Under the pieces are notes generated by a model, which saw only the letters and a program-made list of their open reading frames with translations, was not told the origin of the DNA and searched no databases. From Rhynchopus sp. YZ270_cl-10 (Eukaryota > Euglenozoa > Diplonemea > Diplonemida > Diplonemidae): a stretch of 64,000 bases of DNA. Each line of letters begins with the position of its first letter. Positions within the stretch are counted from its first letter, which is position 1. The stretch covers positions 372,001-436,000 of the forward strand of contig OZ037922.1 of assembly GCA_964035575.1 (NCBI GenBank). Reading direction: 5' to 3'. Both the position numbers and the translations under genes were made by a program. Of the stretch, positions 12,581 to 22,635 are shown piece by piece.

Positions 12581-13654
12581 AAAACAAGTAATTGCTATCG
12601 GAAAAAAAACGGGGTGTGATGTGGAACTCCATCCTGTAGAAATAATCTACAACACGCCCAGCATTCTGCTCTTCTGCAGGTATTCTAACGCTCTTCGTAC
12701 GCTGCCAGACCCACTGGGACGCCAGCATCTGAAACGTTCAAGAAGGGGGGCTGTCCTCTTCTTCCAGCACCATCTGCTCGATAGCGTTGTTGGACGCCCG
12801 CTCGGCAGGCTCGGCGTGTTCCAGCTCGTTTTTGTCCACAGGCTCCCCACATTGTCGTCGTCGTTGGAGCAGTGCGGAAGGAACACAGAATGCACAGACT
12901 ACAACACATCGATCACACCAGGCGCATCAGCACCTCCAGCAAATCGCCAGGATGCTACGGTGGTTTCGAAAATCGCGCAGAGTTTTCCACAGCACACCCC
13001 GCTTTTTTCTTAGCAATTACTTGTCCTTGTTGTTATTGTTGTTTTCAACCACCTTCCTTCAACCCTTGTAGGATCAGTTGTTATTTTTTTCGCGAAAACA
13101 TGAAATTACACATTTCAAGAGAACAAATTAAAAAGGGTCCTTATTTGCATTTTTGGGCTCCGCCCGTGCAGTGGTGGGGTCAATCTCGAAAATTGGACAA
13201 TTTTTTGACCACTTAAATTTTGAGAAATATGAGTCCGGTTGCTTATACGTGGGGCCCATTTTCGGCTAAAATTTTCCTCAAAATCTGGTTTTGTAAAATT
13301 GACCCTTTACTCCCCCCCCACATCGATTTCAATACTATACCTTACTTCACCTACGGTTGCCCTTACAGGGGGGTGAAGGAAGGTAAGTTGAAAAGGGTCC
13401 TTATTTGCATTTTTGGGCTCCGCCCGTGCAGTGGTGGGGTCAATCTCGAAAATTGGACAATTTTTTGACCACTTAAATTTTGAGAAATATGAGTCCGGTT
13501 GCTTATACGTGGGGCCCATTTTCGGCTAAAATTTTCCTCAAAATCTGGTTTTGTAAAATTGACCCTTTACTCCCCCCCCACATCGATTTCAATACTATAC
13601 CTTACTTCACCTACGGTTGCCCTTACAGGGGGGTGAAGGAAGGTAAGTTGAAAA
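12581..13654 (+). mobile_element. Composite two-module inverted-repeat element, copy 1
   Basis: Module 1 (12584-13024) has inverted ends ACAAGTAATTGCTA plus further matching sequence (CGGGGTGTG[A/C]TGTGG), ~38 bp in total. Module 2 (about 13038-13654) starts TTTTCAACCACCTTCCTTCA and ends with its inverted counterpart GAAGGAAGGTAAGTTGAAAA. Module 2 contains two tandem 260-bp units (13131-13390 and 13391-13650). An 18-bp direct repeat, ACAAAAAACCCATAGAAA, lies on each side (12563-12580 and 13664-13681) and fits a target duplication within the host element's right end. The same two modules, in the same order, occur at 24469-27037 and 39893-40684. Confidence 0.75.
13131..13650 (+). repeat. Tandem 260-bp units of the composite element
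   Basis: Two head-to-tail copies of a 260-bp unit, nearly identical to each other, beginning AAAAGGGTCCTTATTTGCAT and ending AAGGTAAGTTG. Two units also occur in copy 2 (from 26512) and one in copy 3 (from 40419), so the number varies between copies. Confidence 0.85.
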
Positions 13655-13766
13655 CCCCCCTGTACAAAAAACCCATAGAAATTTTTCTCGGATTCTGAGA
13701 ATTTCTCAAATCGGGCATCGGAATCACATTGCCCAAACACACATGGTAAAATGGGTTAAAAAAAAA

Positions 13767-14023
13767 GGTGGAGAAGGGGAGGAAGAAGAGGAAGAGGAGG
13801 AGCTCTGAAGTGGTGCAGTAGGAAGCTCTGTAGGAACGCTCGAAAGGTGTGCGAAGGCGAGGACAAGAGAAGTCGCGGTCATACAAAGCAGGACCGAGGT
13901 GGTTGTGGTTGTGTTTATTTTGTGTGAAGAGAGACGGAGAGAAGTAGTGTAGCTGAAGAAGTTCAACAAAAAAGGGGAGGAAAAAGATTCCCCCAACCTT
14001 GTAAAAAAGTTGGCGGTAAAATG
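13767..14023 (-). pseudogene. Truncated copy of the secreted PAN/Apple gene 5' end
   Basis: Very similar to 10155-10438: part of the Ser-rich tract, the signal peptide (TSVLLCMTATSLVLAFAHLS) and the region upstream of the start. The copy lacks everything after the Ser tract. Its start codon position reads ATA rather than ATG, so it should not make the protein. The two copies were originally tandem. The sequence joining them (GGTTAAAAAAAAAG) matches the far end of this copy, and the 3.3-kb transposon later entered at GTAAAATG near the junction. Confidence 0.8.
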
Positions 14024-14286
14024 GGTAAAAAAAATTGGGGGTTTTTTTTTTGGTGTTGATGGTGTTGTTGGTTTCTGTTTCCCCTCTGCTCGTTACCCCC
14101 CCTCAAACCTCTTCAACAAGAGTACACCCTAAAGCTAGCAAGGCGCGACTCCATTGCTGACGGTTGTTTTTTTTTTTTTTTTTTTTTGAAAAAATTGTTT
14201 GAACAGTGTAGTTGCCACCTCTGCAAGCTCCACTATGTTTTTTTTTGAAAACTTGGAAAATGGACCAATCCTCGTTAGTCTTTTTT

Positions 14287-14434
14287 TGAAAACTTGGTTG
14301 TATCAGTGTAGCCACCCTAGAGCAGTGTTGGATGCAGACGTGCAGACGTCTGCGGACGTATGCAGAAAACGCCACCTATTTGCAGACGCGCGTTTGCAGC
14401 CGTCTGCAGCCAACACTGCCCTAGAGTGTGCTCC
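14287..14434 (+). repeat. HR-7 repeat interrupted by a MITE
   Basis: Sequence TTGAAAACTTGGTTGTATCA, then GTGTAGCCACCCTAGAG, then GTGTGCTCCACTA after the inserted element. The copy at 23884-23934 is the same sequence without the insertion. A diverged copy precedes it at about 14190-14235. Confidence 0.75.
14323..14418. mobile_element. 96-bp hAT-type MITE
   Basis: Inverted ends CAGTGTTGG[A/C]TGCAGACG and an exact 8-bp target duplication, CCCTAGAG (14315-14322 and 14419-14426). The uninterrupted site is preserved at 23884-23934, where CCACCCTAGAGTGTGCTCC is continuous. Length of the duplication and CAGTG-type ends fit the hAT superfamily. The interior is GC-rich, with repeated GCAGACG words, and codes for nothing. 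Confidence 0.9.
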
Positions 14435-14610
14435 ACTATACTTTTTTTTTTTAAATATCTAGGGGCGAAGGTAGTGTTATGCTGTGGTGCTCTGTGACTA
14501 CGTTCTCTGTCACCTTTTGAAAAATGGGGGGAAAAAGACCCCCTCCTGAATCCTGGTACAAAGCCTCCCCGCCATTCAATGTCATTTGACAATAAATTTT
14601 CCTTCTCTTT

Positions 14611-16578
14611 TTACGCCTTTGCATAGAACACTACGTACGGCATCTTCACCGCAGCACTCCGGGAGGACGCAGACACACAGGTGTCACTGCATTCAAACCA
14701 ACGGCCCTCACGCTTCACATGCGCCACGTAGTGCCCGTAGCCGAGCTCCCCTTGGTGCTCGATTGTTGCGTACAGGGTGTACTGTCCGCCCTCCTTCTCC
14801 TTCTCCTTTTCATCCTCCTCCTCCCCATCCCCGGACAGAAAGGCATCCAACTCCAGTGTGTCTGGTATATCAACTTTCTGCTTGTTTTTCGCAAAGGATA
14901 CACTTTGCCGGTCAAAATAAAAGCGTTTCAGATGCAACGCCACGCAACGTGACCCCCGCATAATGCTATATTGTTTATACGCGTCTGTCCGAACCACTGG
15001 TAGCGGGGCCGGCTTTTTTGCGACCTTTTCTATGGGGGCTTCCTCCTCGTCTTTTTGTTCTTCTTTTTGTTCCTCCTTCTCCTTCTCGGACCGTGGCGAA
15101 TCCTCCTCCCCCTCTTCATCAGGCGACGCTGTGCCATCTGATTCCTCCGACCCTTCTCCATCTTCATCCTCCTCTTCTGGTTCCCCGCTGTCCGCTATAA
15201 CGTCTTTCAGAGTGATTTTATGCCCCACTTCATTTTCCCTTAGTCGTTCTAATGCTAATCGTTTTTCTTCGGTTTTCCGTTGAAGCAGACGGTTATGTTG
15301 TTCAGTATTGCAGGTTGGGCATGTGTACGACCCAGGTTCAAGAGATTCTTCTGCAAAGAATAGAGCTAAGGAGCCCTGAAGTGATGACGTTAGTGGGAGA
15401 GAGAGATCAAAAAACTCTTCCTTCGTTTTGGATCGGTTGCGGCAGAGGCCGCATTGTACGGTGCTTTGTAGAAGTCCTCCAAACAGATGGGAGAATGGAT
15501 TCATCGAGGACACCCCTTCATACTCCATGGATATAGTGTCAAACAGGAATCGAAGGAATTCGTGGGTATCGTGTTGATCACTACCACGGAATTGCGGGCC
15601 AAGCCTTTGGACCTCACTGTGAAGCAAACGGAGTTGGGGTGTGACACTGCAACGGTCGGATCTATCCTGAAGCTTCAGGAGACAGCCTACCGAAGTTGTA
15701 GTAAGGGTTCCCAGGGGAGATTCGTCGCTCTGGATGGCCTGAAGGAGGGTAGGGAGAGCGGGGGTTGCAGATACAGCTTGGATCGCGCTGTTAAAAAAGC
15801 AGGTATTTCCGAAGTTTGTTAACCCCTTTAGCCCGATTTGCTTTGCAGTGGCGTCAACTCCCCCTCCTCCGTGCTGTTTCTTCCAATGATTATGATTTTG
15901 ACGATTATTCTTTTTTCTCTGTTTTTCCATCATTTTTGCAGCTTTTCCCCGCAGTTTTGGTCGATTTTGTGTATCAGAAAACCCTACAACTTCGCCTTCC
16001 AGTACAGTATCAACCACAGCGCTGCATGCCAACTGAACCCCCATCCGCAGGTCTTCACATGGGGAAATGAGATACCCTTCGTCATTCGTTTCTTCTGGGT
16101 CAAGAGAGGTTTCGTTGTGTACATTTACGTCGTCAGAGACATCGAGGCCGCAATCATAACACTTCATCTTGAAGTCCCTTAGTACCATAGTATTTTCGTC
16201 CAGAAGGAGGAAGAGGGAGTGAGTCTTTTTGCCATGTAGGTGTTCGTTGTGGTGTCGGAAGCAGTGGTCCTCACAGCCAGAGAATGCGCAACGCAGGCAA
16301 ACCAATGTTGTAGTGGATCGGCTGGGTTTGTGGGTGTTGTTGTGCTGATGTTTTTGCTTCTTCTTTCCTTTTGAATGCTGGGTGGTACTGCTTTCCTTCG
16401 CTTCTTCGGAACACACCTTACAAGACGTCGCGGAAATCTGCCCAAAATTATGTTCCAAGCTTTTCCTCAAATCATCTACCCGTACAGCAGCACAGCATGC
16501 ACACAATCCGGTCACAGGATCTTCTTCAACAGGTTCAACATAACGCTTCTTTTTCTCTACAACCTTTTTGCGGCCCAT
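14611..16578 (-). CDS. Ubiquitin-specific protease, USP16/USP45-like
   Basis: Predicted 655-residue cysteine protease (peptidase family C19) that removes ubiquitin from proteins. A UBP-type zinc finger spans residues ~26-143 (CACCA, CKVC, LVCLRC, then His-rich FRHHNEHLHG and CYDCGLDV). The catalytic Cys box is GLTNFGNTCFFNS, with Cys260. The sequence SDQHDTHEFLRFLFD follows the usual Gln-Asp-Ala/Thr-His-Glu-Phe pattern. The His box is GYGHYVAHV with His616, and Asp632 follows in ECSDTC. All catalytic residues are present, so it should be active. The two catalytic halves are separated by a paired CxxC (CGLC...CPTC) and a very acidic Glu/Lys-rich insert (~residues 465-535), as in USP16/45. Human USP16 acts on histone H2A; that substrate is not shown here. 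No introns are needed. Confidence 0.93.
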   Translation of the reverse strand: MGRKKVVEKKKRYVEPVEEDPVTGLCACCAAVRVDDLRKSLEHNFGQISATSCKVCSEEAKESSTTQHSKGKKKQKHQHNNTHKPSRSTTTLVCLRCAFSGCEDHCFRHHNEHLHGKKTHSLFLLLDENTMVLRDFKMKCYDCGLDVSDDVNVHNETSLDPEETNDEGYLISPCEDLRMGVQLACSAVVDTVLEGEVVGFSDTQNRPKLRGKAAKMMEKQRKKNNRQNHNHWKKQHGGGGVDATAKQIGLKGLTNFGNTCFFNSAIQAVSATPALPTLLQAIQSDESPLGTLTTTSVGCLLKLQDRSDRCSVTPQLRLLHSEVQRLGPQFRGSDQHDTHEFLRFLFDTISMEYEGVSSMNPFSHLFGGLLQSTVQCGLCRNRSKTKEEFFDLSLPLTSSLQGSLALFFAEESLEPGSYTCPTCNTEQHNRLLQRKTEEKRLALERLRENEVGHKITLKDVIADSGEPEEEDEDGEGSEESDGTASPDEEGEEDSPRSEKEKEEQKEEQKDEEEAPIEKVAKKPAPLPVVRTDAYKQYSIMRGSRCVALHLKRFYFDRQSVSFAKNKQKVDIPDTLELDAFLSGDGEEEDEKEKEKEGGQYTLYATIEHQGELGYGHYVAHVKREGRWFECSDTCVSASSRSAAVKMPYVVFYAKA

Positions 16579-17926
16579 CTACAAATAAAAGAGAAAATTC
16601 TTCAAAAAAAAAAAATATGAAAAAATTTTATCCAAAAGAAAACCAAAAGAGAGAGAAAAAGAGAGAAACACAAAAAAAAAAAAAGATGTTGAGGAAAAGG
16701 GAAGAGAGAGCAAAAATAAACCTCTATTATTTCCCTCCAATCTGCCACACGACCTCTGTTTGGTTGGATGAAGTGGAAGGTGGGGGGAAGGGGAGGGGGA
16801 GATGGTAAGAGGGGAAAAGAAATACATTTTTTTTGAAGCTTCTCGATCCAAGAATAATAAAAAAAAAAAAGAAAAAAAATAGGGAAAAAAAAAAAGATAT
16901 AACTGACCCGACGCTACAAAGAGTGTGCAGGGGTCTTCACCCACCTACACGACGCACACATCTAAAAAGAAGTGAAGGGCTAATTACTTTTTTTTGGCAG
17001 GGAGTTTGTCTAAAAAAAAATCACAGATGAAAACTGCGCCCCCCCCCCAACGAGGGGGAGGTTGCGTTCTGCAGGGGTTTTTTTTTTAGCATTTTTGCGG
17101 GGAGAAAACCAAAAGGGGTTTTTTTGGGGGGGTGCCGATGGGGGGGGACTGGTTGATTTATATTGTAGGAGGGAAGAAGGGGAGAAGAGGGAGGGGGGAA
17201 AAAAAAAAGAAGAAAAAAAAAAAAAAAATAATAGAAACGAAGCCCTTCTTGTTCGCTTTGTGTTCCTTTCTTTCGAGGGAGGAGAGAGAAAAAAAAATTT
17301 TTTGAAGCACTCTCGTAAACAGTGCACCTCTGGTATGACCGGTGCAACCGGGTGGAGAAAAAAAAAAGGGGGTTTATAAGATGACCATAGACCTTTCAAT
17401 AGAAAAAGGGGGTTGAATGGATGATTCTGTATCATATCCCCTTATGGATGCAACTAATAAAAAAAAAAACGCACCCAGGATGACACCGGGGCTTGAAAGT
17501 TTGTTTGTTTTTGTATTTGTTTTTTGCTTTTTGCCACTCTGGTTGTTTCGTATTGTATTTCATTGGAGTAGGGTGCCACCGGGGCTGGACAGAGTACACT
17601 CTAACTTGGTCATCGGACCTCCCGAAGAGAGAGAAAGAGAGAGCAGCTCAGTTTGGTATATACAGTATCACAACAAACATCGGGAGGGGTATGTCTGAAA
17701 GTTGTTGTTTTTGCTTTGTGCTCTTTTTTGTTTTGGTGGTCTTTAAAAAATGCACTACTTGCCTTTTTGTTTTGTTGTTGCTTTTGTGTTTTGGATCCAT
17801 GACCAATCGGGGTGGGGTAAATAAGAAAAGGGTAGAGTTGAAATACAAAGCCATGTACCTCAAAAAAAAACCCCCCTCCTTCCTCAGAGCTTTGAAAACC
17901 AAAGTTAATGGAAAAAAAAGTAGTTT

Positions 17927-18113
17927 AAAAAAGATCGGGTCTTTTGTTTGTGCGATCAAAGCCGGGAAAACAAAAAGGTGAAAAAATGTGTTAAACTGAA
18001 GTACGGTTGTTGTGGTTAATTGAAGCTTCTGTTTTTTCCAATCCGTTTTGTTTGCCCTGCAGCGCTGCCTCCAATCTTTTTAAAATTGACAAAAGTTGTT
18101 TTATCAAAAAAAA
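17927..18113 (+). repeat. Duplicated ~190-bp block, copy 1
   Basis: Begins AAAAAAGATCGGGTCTTTTG, includes GCCCTGCAGCGCTGCCTCC and ends near TTGTTTTATCAAAAAA. A second copy with a ~20-bp extra segment is at 20036-20245. The function and class are unknown. Confidence 0.8.
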
Positions 18114-19203
18114 TGGCTGGTTCTGTCTGTATTGCTTTGGCTTTTGTGCGGAAAAAAGCCAAAGCTAATTTCTGGTTTTCGGCGGTCTGCTCCTTGACCA
18201 GGATTCATCCCTGTGACCGCGCTCATCAGAAGGAACCAAGGGCTATTTATGGGGTGTGGGTGGGGGGAACAAATGGTGGGTTGGGGTTGGGCACAATACC
18301 CCAATGGCGCAACAAAAGGAGAATGGGTGTTTCAGGTATCGTAGCTCGCCCACACCTGCGGGGCAACAGTATTCACAAAATAATAATAAAAAAAAAACAG
18401 CTTTGAAACACTGATACAAATAAAAGAAAAAAAACTCAAAAAAAAAACCCCTCTTTTTCATTGAGGTCAAAAAAAATGACAACAATACCCACACTACCTA
18501 CACCTGGGTTCGGGAGGGGTGTATTCTCTAAGATGACGTACATCTAGAGAAAAGTGGTGCAAAAAAGGGGGGAAAAGATAGAAAAAAAGGGGGGTTTCAG
18601 TCACCTTTTAAACTACAATAAAACAGATATTTGCACAACAGAAACTACTTGAACTTACAAATTCATGACTAGAAGAGAACGGGGTGTGTGTGTGGCAGGG
18701 GTGTCGGTTGTGTGTTGGGACAAAACTGTTTTTTTTGGATGAAACAAAACCAAAAAAGAGAGAGAGAAGAAGAATTTTGGGTGAGATGAGATTCCAAGCC
18801 TAGCTGAGAGTCATCTCTCCAGGAGGAGGGGGTTGGGGAGAAGAAGTTGTGCCAAAAAACGCCTTACTGAATAATCGGCAGACGCAGGCACTCAAAGAAA
18901 GAAACAAAGATATGGTATTCACACAACAAGAAATGAACGCATATCTGCAAAAAAAGAAGAAAAAAATGAGGGGGGAAAAAAAATAAGTGAAGTTGACAAT
19001 TGACAAAAGACTAATTACGACGGGACGAAATACCTCCCCAAACGCACACACCTTTCCTTGTTAAAAGGGGAGAGATAAGGCGAGTGTGAATGAGGAGCCC
19101 ACATAGCACACTCACAAAATACACTGCGTTGATCCGATGAGCACATTGAAACACATGAATACACACACGCTGCTTTTTATAAAGTTTTTGTTTTTTTGTT
19201 TTT

Positions 19204-19562
19204 GGGAAGGCTCGTTTTTCCTTTTAATGTTACAAAGTAACAATAAACCATTTTTCCCGGTGACCCCCCCCTCCCCACCCCCTATGTTACACGGAAAAAC
19301 CGTTTTTCCGAATTGTCATTTATTGTAACAACAAGGCGCAGTGGACGTGCACATCCGAAAACACCCGCATTTGCATTTCCGGAATCCGTCCGCACTGTGG
19401 TGGGGTCAATCTGCCGAAATGGACAAGTTCTTGTTGTTGGAAAAAGCCACTTTTTCCCGCCATTGTTACAAAAAAAAAAGTTTTTTCCCCGGATTTCGGT
19501 CGGACCCCCTCCCCCCCCTTTATTGTTACTTTGTAACATTAAATGGAAAAACGAGCCTTCCC
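19204..19562. mobile_element. 359-bp MITE with long inverted ends
   Basis: The inverted ends begin GGGAAGGCTCGTTTTTCC and continue, after a small difference, into TAATGTTACAAAGTAACAAT, giving more than 35 bp of inverted repeat. The 9-bp direct repeat TTTGTTTTT lies on both sides. It would fit a Mutator-like 9-bp target duplication, although it is low-complexity and could be chance. The middle (about 19365-19425) carries the core shared with other families, GTGGTGGGGTCAATCT. No coding capacity. Confidence 0.75.
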
Positions 19563-19908
19563 TTTGTTTTTGTTGTTTCAAGAGAAAAATCTCAAAACAA
19601 CCTTAGGTCGGGTCACTGAGCTGCTTATCGTAGCGAGAGAGGTCATTTCCCCCACCGATTAAAAAAAAACACCACCCCCCTTAGTTTTTTTTCCAAAGTA
19701 AAAATAAAAGTACCTCCCCCCCCATACATTATTCAAGAAACTCCATACAATGGAGAGAACAGGAGAGAGGAAAAAAAGGAATTTTTTCGGAAGATACATT
19801 TTTTCCTCTTCAGATGGTTTTTAAATAAATATTTCTTTTTTGCGCGGAAGCGCAGTGGCTACAACAAAAACATAATGAAGTATAAAAAAAAAATAAAGAA
19901 AAGTTGAT

Positions 19909-19945
19909 AAGATGAACCTAAGCCTTTCACTTGCTGAGCTATACC
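19909..19945 (+). repeat. HR-1 repeat, imperfect stem
   Basis: AGATGAACCTAAGC followed by a CTTTCACTT loop and an imperfect right arm GCTGAG. Confidence 0.45.
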
Positions 19946-20035
19946 TCCAAAAAGTATTTCATATACTATCCGTTCTGCTGAATAGAAGGTGCTTAACAGG
20001 GTGTACTAAATGTACCCAAAAATTCAAAAAAGAAA

Positions 20036-20245
20036 CAAAAAAAAGATCGGGTCTTTTGTTTGTGCGCTCAAAGCCGGGAAAACAAAAAGGTGAAAAAATG
20101 TGTTAAACTGAAGTACGGTTGTTGTGGTTAATTGAGTACTCAAAGAAAACAAGCAAGCTTCTGTTTTTTTCAATCCGTTTTGTTTGCCCTGCAGCGCTGC
20201 CTCCAATCTTTTTAGAATTGACAACAAGTTGTTTTATCAAAAAAT
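20036..20245 (+). repeat. Duplicated ~190-bp block, copy 2
   Basis: Matches 17927-18113 nearly base for base, apart from a ~20-bp extra segment (AGTACTCAAAGAAAAC) after GGTTAATTG. Confidence 0.8.
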
Positions 20246-20343
20246 TACCCGTAACCAAGAAGAAACTCATCATAAGTAGGCCTAAGCACCGCGTACTTAG
20301 TCACATCGAAAAAAAAAGGGAGAGAAGAAGAAAGGAATAGTTA

Positions 20344-20404
20344 CTACTGCAGGCACACCTCCGACTGACCCGCTGTACGTTGCCAGCCTTCCGGATGAAA
20401 GCAC
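20344..20404 (+). repeat. HR-5 short repeat
   Basis: CTGCAGGCACACCTCCGACT, then GCCAGCCTTCCGGATGAAAG. Closest to the copy at 3060. Confidence 0.6.
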
Positions 20405-20612
20405 AGAGAAGCAGGAATCGGTCAGTGGAGGGTAAGACAGCATTCTTAGAAATATTAGAGGACCCGAATTTATTTATTTTTTGAAATTCACAGGTAGAGA
20501 AAAAAAAGCAGCTTTTTTGGGGATTCTGAAACCACACACACACACAAAGAACAACGAAAGGAACCATTGGAAGATGAGTGTCTTGACATCGCACACATCT
20601 TTTAAAATTTTT

Positions 20613-20687
20613 TTTTGATAAATTTGTTGGAGTAGTGTAGTTTGCCTCGGTTGTGTTGCCACAGTTTGTGCAATCTCCACTATCTTT
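20613..20687 (+). repeat. HR-6 short repeat
   Basis: Full-length copy after a T run: GATAAATTTGTTGGAGTAG, then GTTGTGTTGCCACAGTTTG and CAATCTCCACTA. Confidence 0.65.
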
Positions 20688-20965
20688 GTGGTAAAGGTAA
20701 AGTATAGAAACCGAAGTACTATCTGCCCTTTTCTTTTAAAAAAATATTAACAAAGTGTTGTACCTTGACTGATACTTTCTGTATTGACACAAAATATCAC
20801 CTGGCCACGTAGCTACCTGAGTACAAGCATTGCCTGGACAAGGCTTGTTTATGACAAATATGTGTGCATTTTTTTGAGCGCATTTTCACCTTTTAAAAAA
20901 TGTTACTTAAATTAATGTGTTTAATCTTAACAGACGTTCATTGCGTGCGTCTTAATTTTTATTAT

Positions 20966-21887
20966 CAGTCTAAATGGGAGCCAATTACCCCCCCCCCTTG
21001 AGGGTCATATTCGGGTTTTGGGGGTAATATAAGGGGGGGGGGGGGGGTAATAGACACCCAAGGGGGGGGGGTAATAGACACCTACCTGTGTACCTGTGTA
21101 CATGTGTACGTGTGTACGTGTGTACGTGTGTACGTGTGTACGTGTGTACGTGTGTACGTGTGTACGTGTGTACGTGTGTACGTGTGTACGTGTGTACGTG
21201 TGTACGTGTGTACGTGTGTACGTGTGTACGTGTGTACGTGTGTACGTGTGTACGTGTGTACGTGTGTACGTGTGTACGTATGTACGTGTGTACGTGTACC
21301 GTATTTGCGGGTTTGCGGTCTGACCTGAGGGTAAAAGGTGCTGGGAATGCTACCCTGGGTGCCGAAGGCAGGCACATTACATGTGCGGAGGGACCTACTG
21401 GAGCCCGAGCCAGTGAAGCCCCCTAGGAAACTGGGGTACGGATTGGAAGAGACCTTGCCGGTAGCCGGGAACCCTCCCTGGGCTAGTACAATGCTGAAGT
21501 GAGTGTACCCAGTACCCAATGCCGTGACTTCACCGGCTAACACCGGAAAACACCGGCAAAATCAGGTGGATTATACATAAGTACATCACGGGGGGTAGGG
21601 AACAGATAGCGCCGCAGGCGCATGGTACGCAACTTTTTTCTTTTTTTCTTTCCCCTTTTCTCTGCTTTCTTTTGATTGCACGAGCCGATTGCTCTCCACG
21701 GTGGGGTCACAGTGTGTCCACAGCAAATCCTTAAGGATTTCCTTCTACGTGGGGCCACCTAAAGGGGGGGGGGTAATAGACACTGAAAAATCTCGTATTT
21801 TCGGATTTTGGAAAAAGGGGGTAATATAAGGGGGGGGGGGGGGGGGGTAATTGGCTAGGGGGGGGTAATTGGCTCCCATTTAGACTG
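20966..21887. mobile_element. 922-bp inverted-repeat element carrying a satellite array
   Basis: The perfect inverted ends begin CAGTCTAAATGGGAGCCAAT and run on through TACCCCCCC (~29 bp). The flanks share ATTAT on each side, a possible 5-bp target duplication. Inside, long G runs are embedded in repeats of GGGGGTAATAGACACC and GGGGGTAATATAAGG near both ends. A ~200-bp octamer array follows on the left, then a GC-rich unique segment. The region 21600-21720 contains a GCGCCGCAGGC-type segment and the shared core CGGTGGGGTCACAG. No protein is encoded; reading frames across the satellite are artefacts. Confidence 0.75.
21097..21294 (+). repeat. Octamer satellite (ACGTGTGT)n
   Basis: About 24 tandem copies of an 8-bp unit, nearly perfect, with a few variants near the right end. 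The period is not a multiple of three, so all three frames translate into similar repeated peptides. Confidence 0.95.
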
Positions 21888-22256
21888 ATTATTTTTTTTT
21901 TGTATTTTTTTTGTTAAAGTTAGGTGAGTGGATGGGGGGGGGGGGGGTGGAGTTTCCCCCACAGCAAAACAACCTTGTGCTCGGACACACAGGCTGGCTA
22001 TGGGAGATGCTTCCTTTCATTTCACCCCCCCCCCCCCCCCCCCCGCCACACCTCCGCTACATCTTGTGCATTTACCTTATGGTGTTGTTGTTGACAATCA
22101 CCTCAGCGCCTTTCCTGAGGTAACTGAAACCCAACTTTTTTTTTGCGGTGCTGATGTTTTGTTTTGTTGTTTTCTTTGTTGTTTTGACTAATTCGTCGGA
22201 TTAAGTGTGGCTGCCACATAGACAGTCCTGACTGTGCGTTTTTTTAACCCCCTCCA

Positions 22257-22309
22257 CACAGCTGAGAATAAGACTCGGTGACCCGGGACCCGGCTTATTC
22301 TCAGCTGTG
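22257..22309. repeat. Perfect 16-bp-stem palindrome
   Basis: The arms CACAGCTGAGAATAAG (22257-22272) and its exact complement (22294-22309) enclose a 21-base GC-rich loop. It could be a tiny MITE or an RNA/DNA hairpin site. No second copy was noticed. Confidence 0.8.
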
Positions 22310-22443
22310 GCCCCCCCATCCGAACCATTCCTGGGTTCGTCCTCAACCCGACCCCCTTTGTTTTGCATCGACGCTCGCCCTGTTTTGGTTTTATCTTTTC
22401 AAGGAGTGGGAAGGAGAATATTGAAAAGAAAAAAAAAAAAAGA

Positions 22444-22494
22444 GAAGTTCAAAGTGCAAACGCCCTCACCGTGCATCGGCGGACACAAGACACC
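22444..22494 (+). repeat. HR-3 repeat
   Basis: AGAAGTTCAAAGTGCAAACG, CTCACCGTGCATC and GGCGGACACA. Inner GCC/GGC pairing is kept. Confidence 0.55.
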
Positions 22495-22635
22495 TTGGGT
22501 TCTCATGATTGGTTATCGAACCCCAGAGAGCACTTCATTGGTATTAAAAAAAGCGGGGGAAAGAGAGTAAGATAAGAGAAACACCAAGTCTTGCCAAAAC
22601 CCCCCCAACCCCGACTGTTTTTCAACAAAAAAAAA

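Larger units (their letters stand above)
10439..13745. mobile_element. 3.3-kb inverted-repeat DNA transposon, non-autonomous
   Basis: The termini are inverted repeats, CATGTGTGT[A/T]TGGGCA, followed by weaker inverted similarity including AATTTCTATGGGTTTTTT. An 8-bp direct repeat, GTAAAATG, flanks it exactly (10431-10438 and 13746-13753). Subterminal inverted copies of TCACTCATTCTCCGAAA lie near 10650 and 11560. The motif TCCGACCCCGGAATTGAACG is present twice (about 10719 and 11289). No transposase-like frame is present. About 1.07 kb is a later insertion, the composite element copy at 12581-13654, which interrupts the right inverted repeat. The 11500-11990 part is related, in inverted order, to the interior of the element at 24483-26018. 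An 8-bp target duplication fits hAT-like elements, but the ends are not diagnostic. Confidence 0.75.
10304..14610. other. Gene-poor interval filled by nested transposons
   Basis: Almost all of this interval is accounted for by the 3.3-kb inverted-repeat element (10439-13745), a composite element nested within it, the truncated gene copy (13767-14023) and HR-7 repeats with a 96-bp MITE (14287-14434). No intact protein-coding gene is seen. Confidence 0.7.

Noticed and set aside
17417-17981. Small hydrophobic plus-strand frames at 17.4-18.4 kb
   Set aside because: Low-complexity Phe/Leu/Lys peptides from T and A runs, overlapping a duplicated non-coding block.
21097-21294. CRISPR array or telomere
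   Set aside because: Eight-base tandem units without spacers, inside an inverted-repeat element; not TTAGGG-like and not at an end.
20985-21543. Repeated peptides of RTHVHTYT and YVCTCVRV type
   Set aside because: Translations of the octamer satellite; any frame gives a similar repeat.
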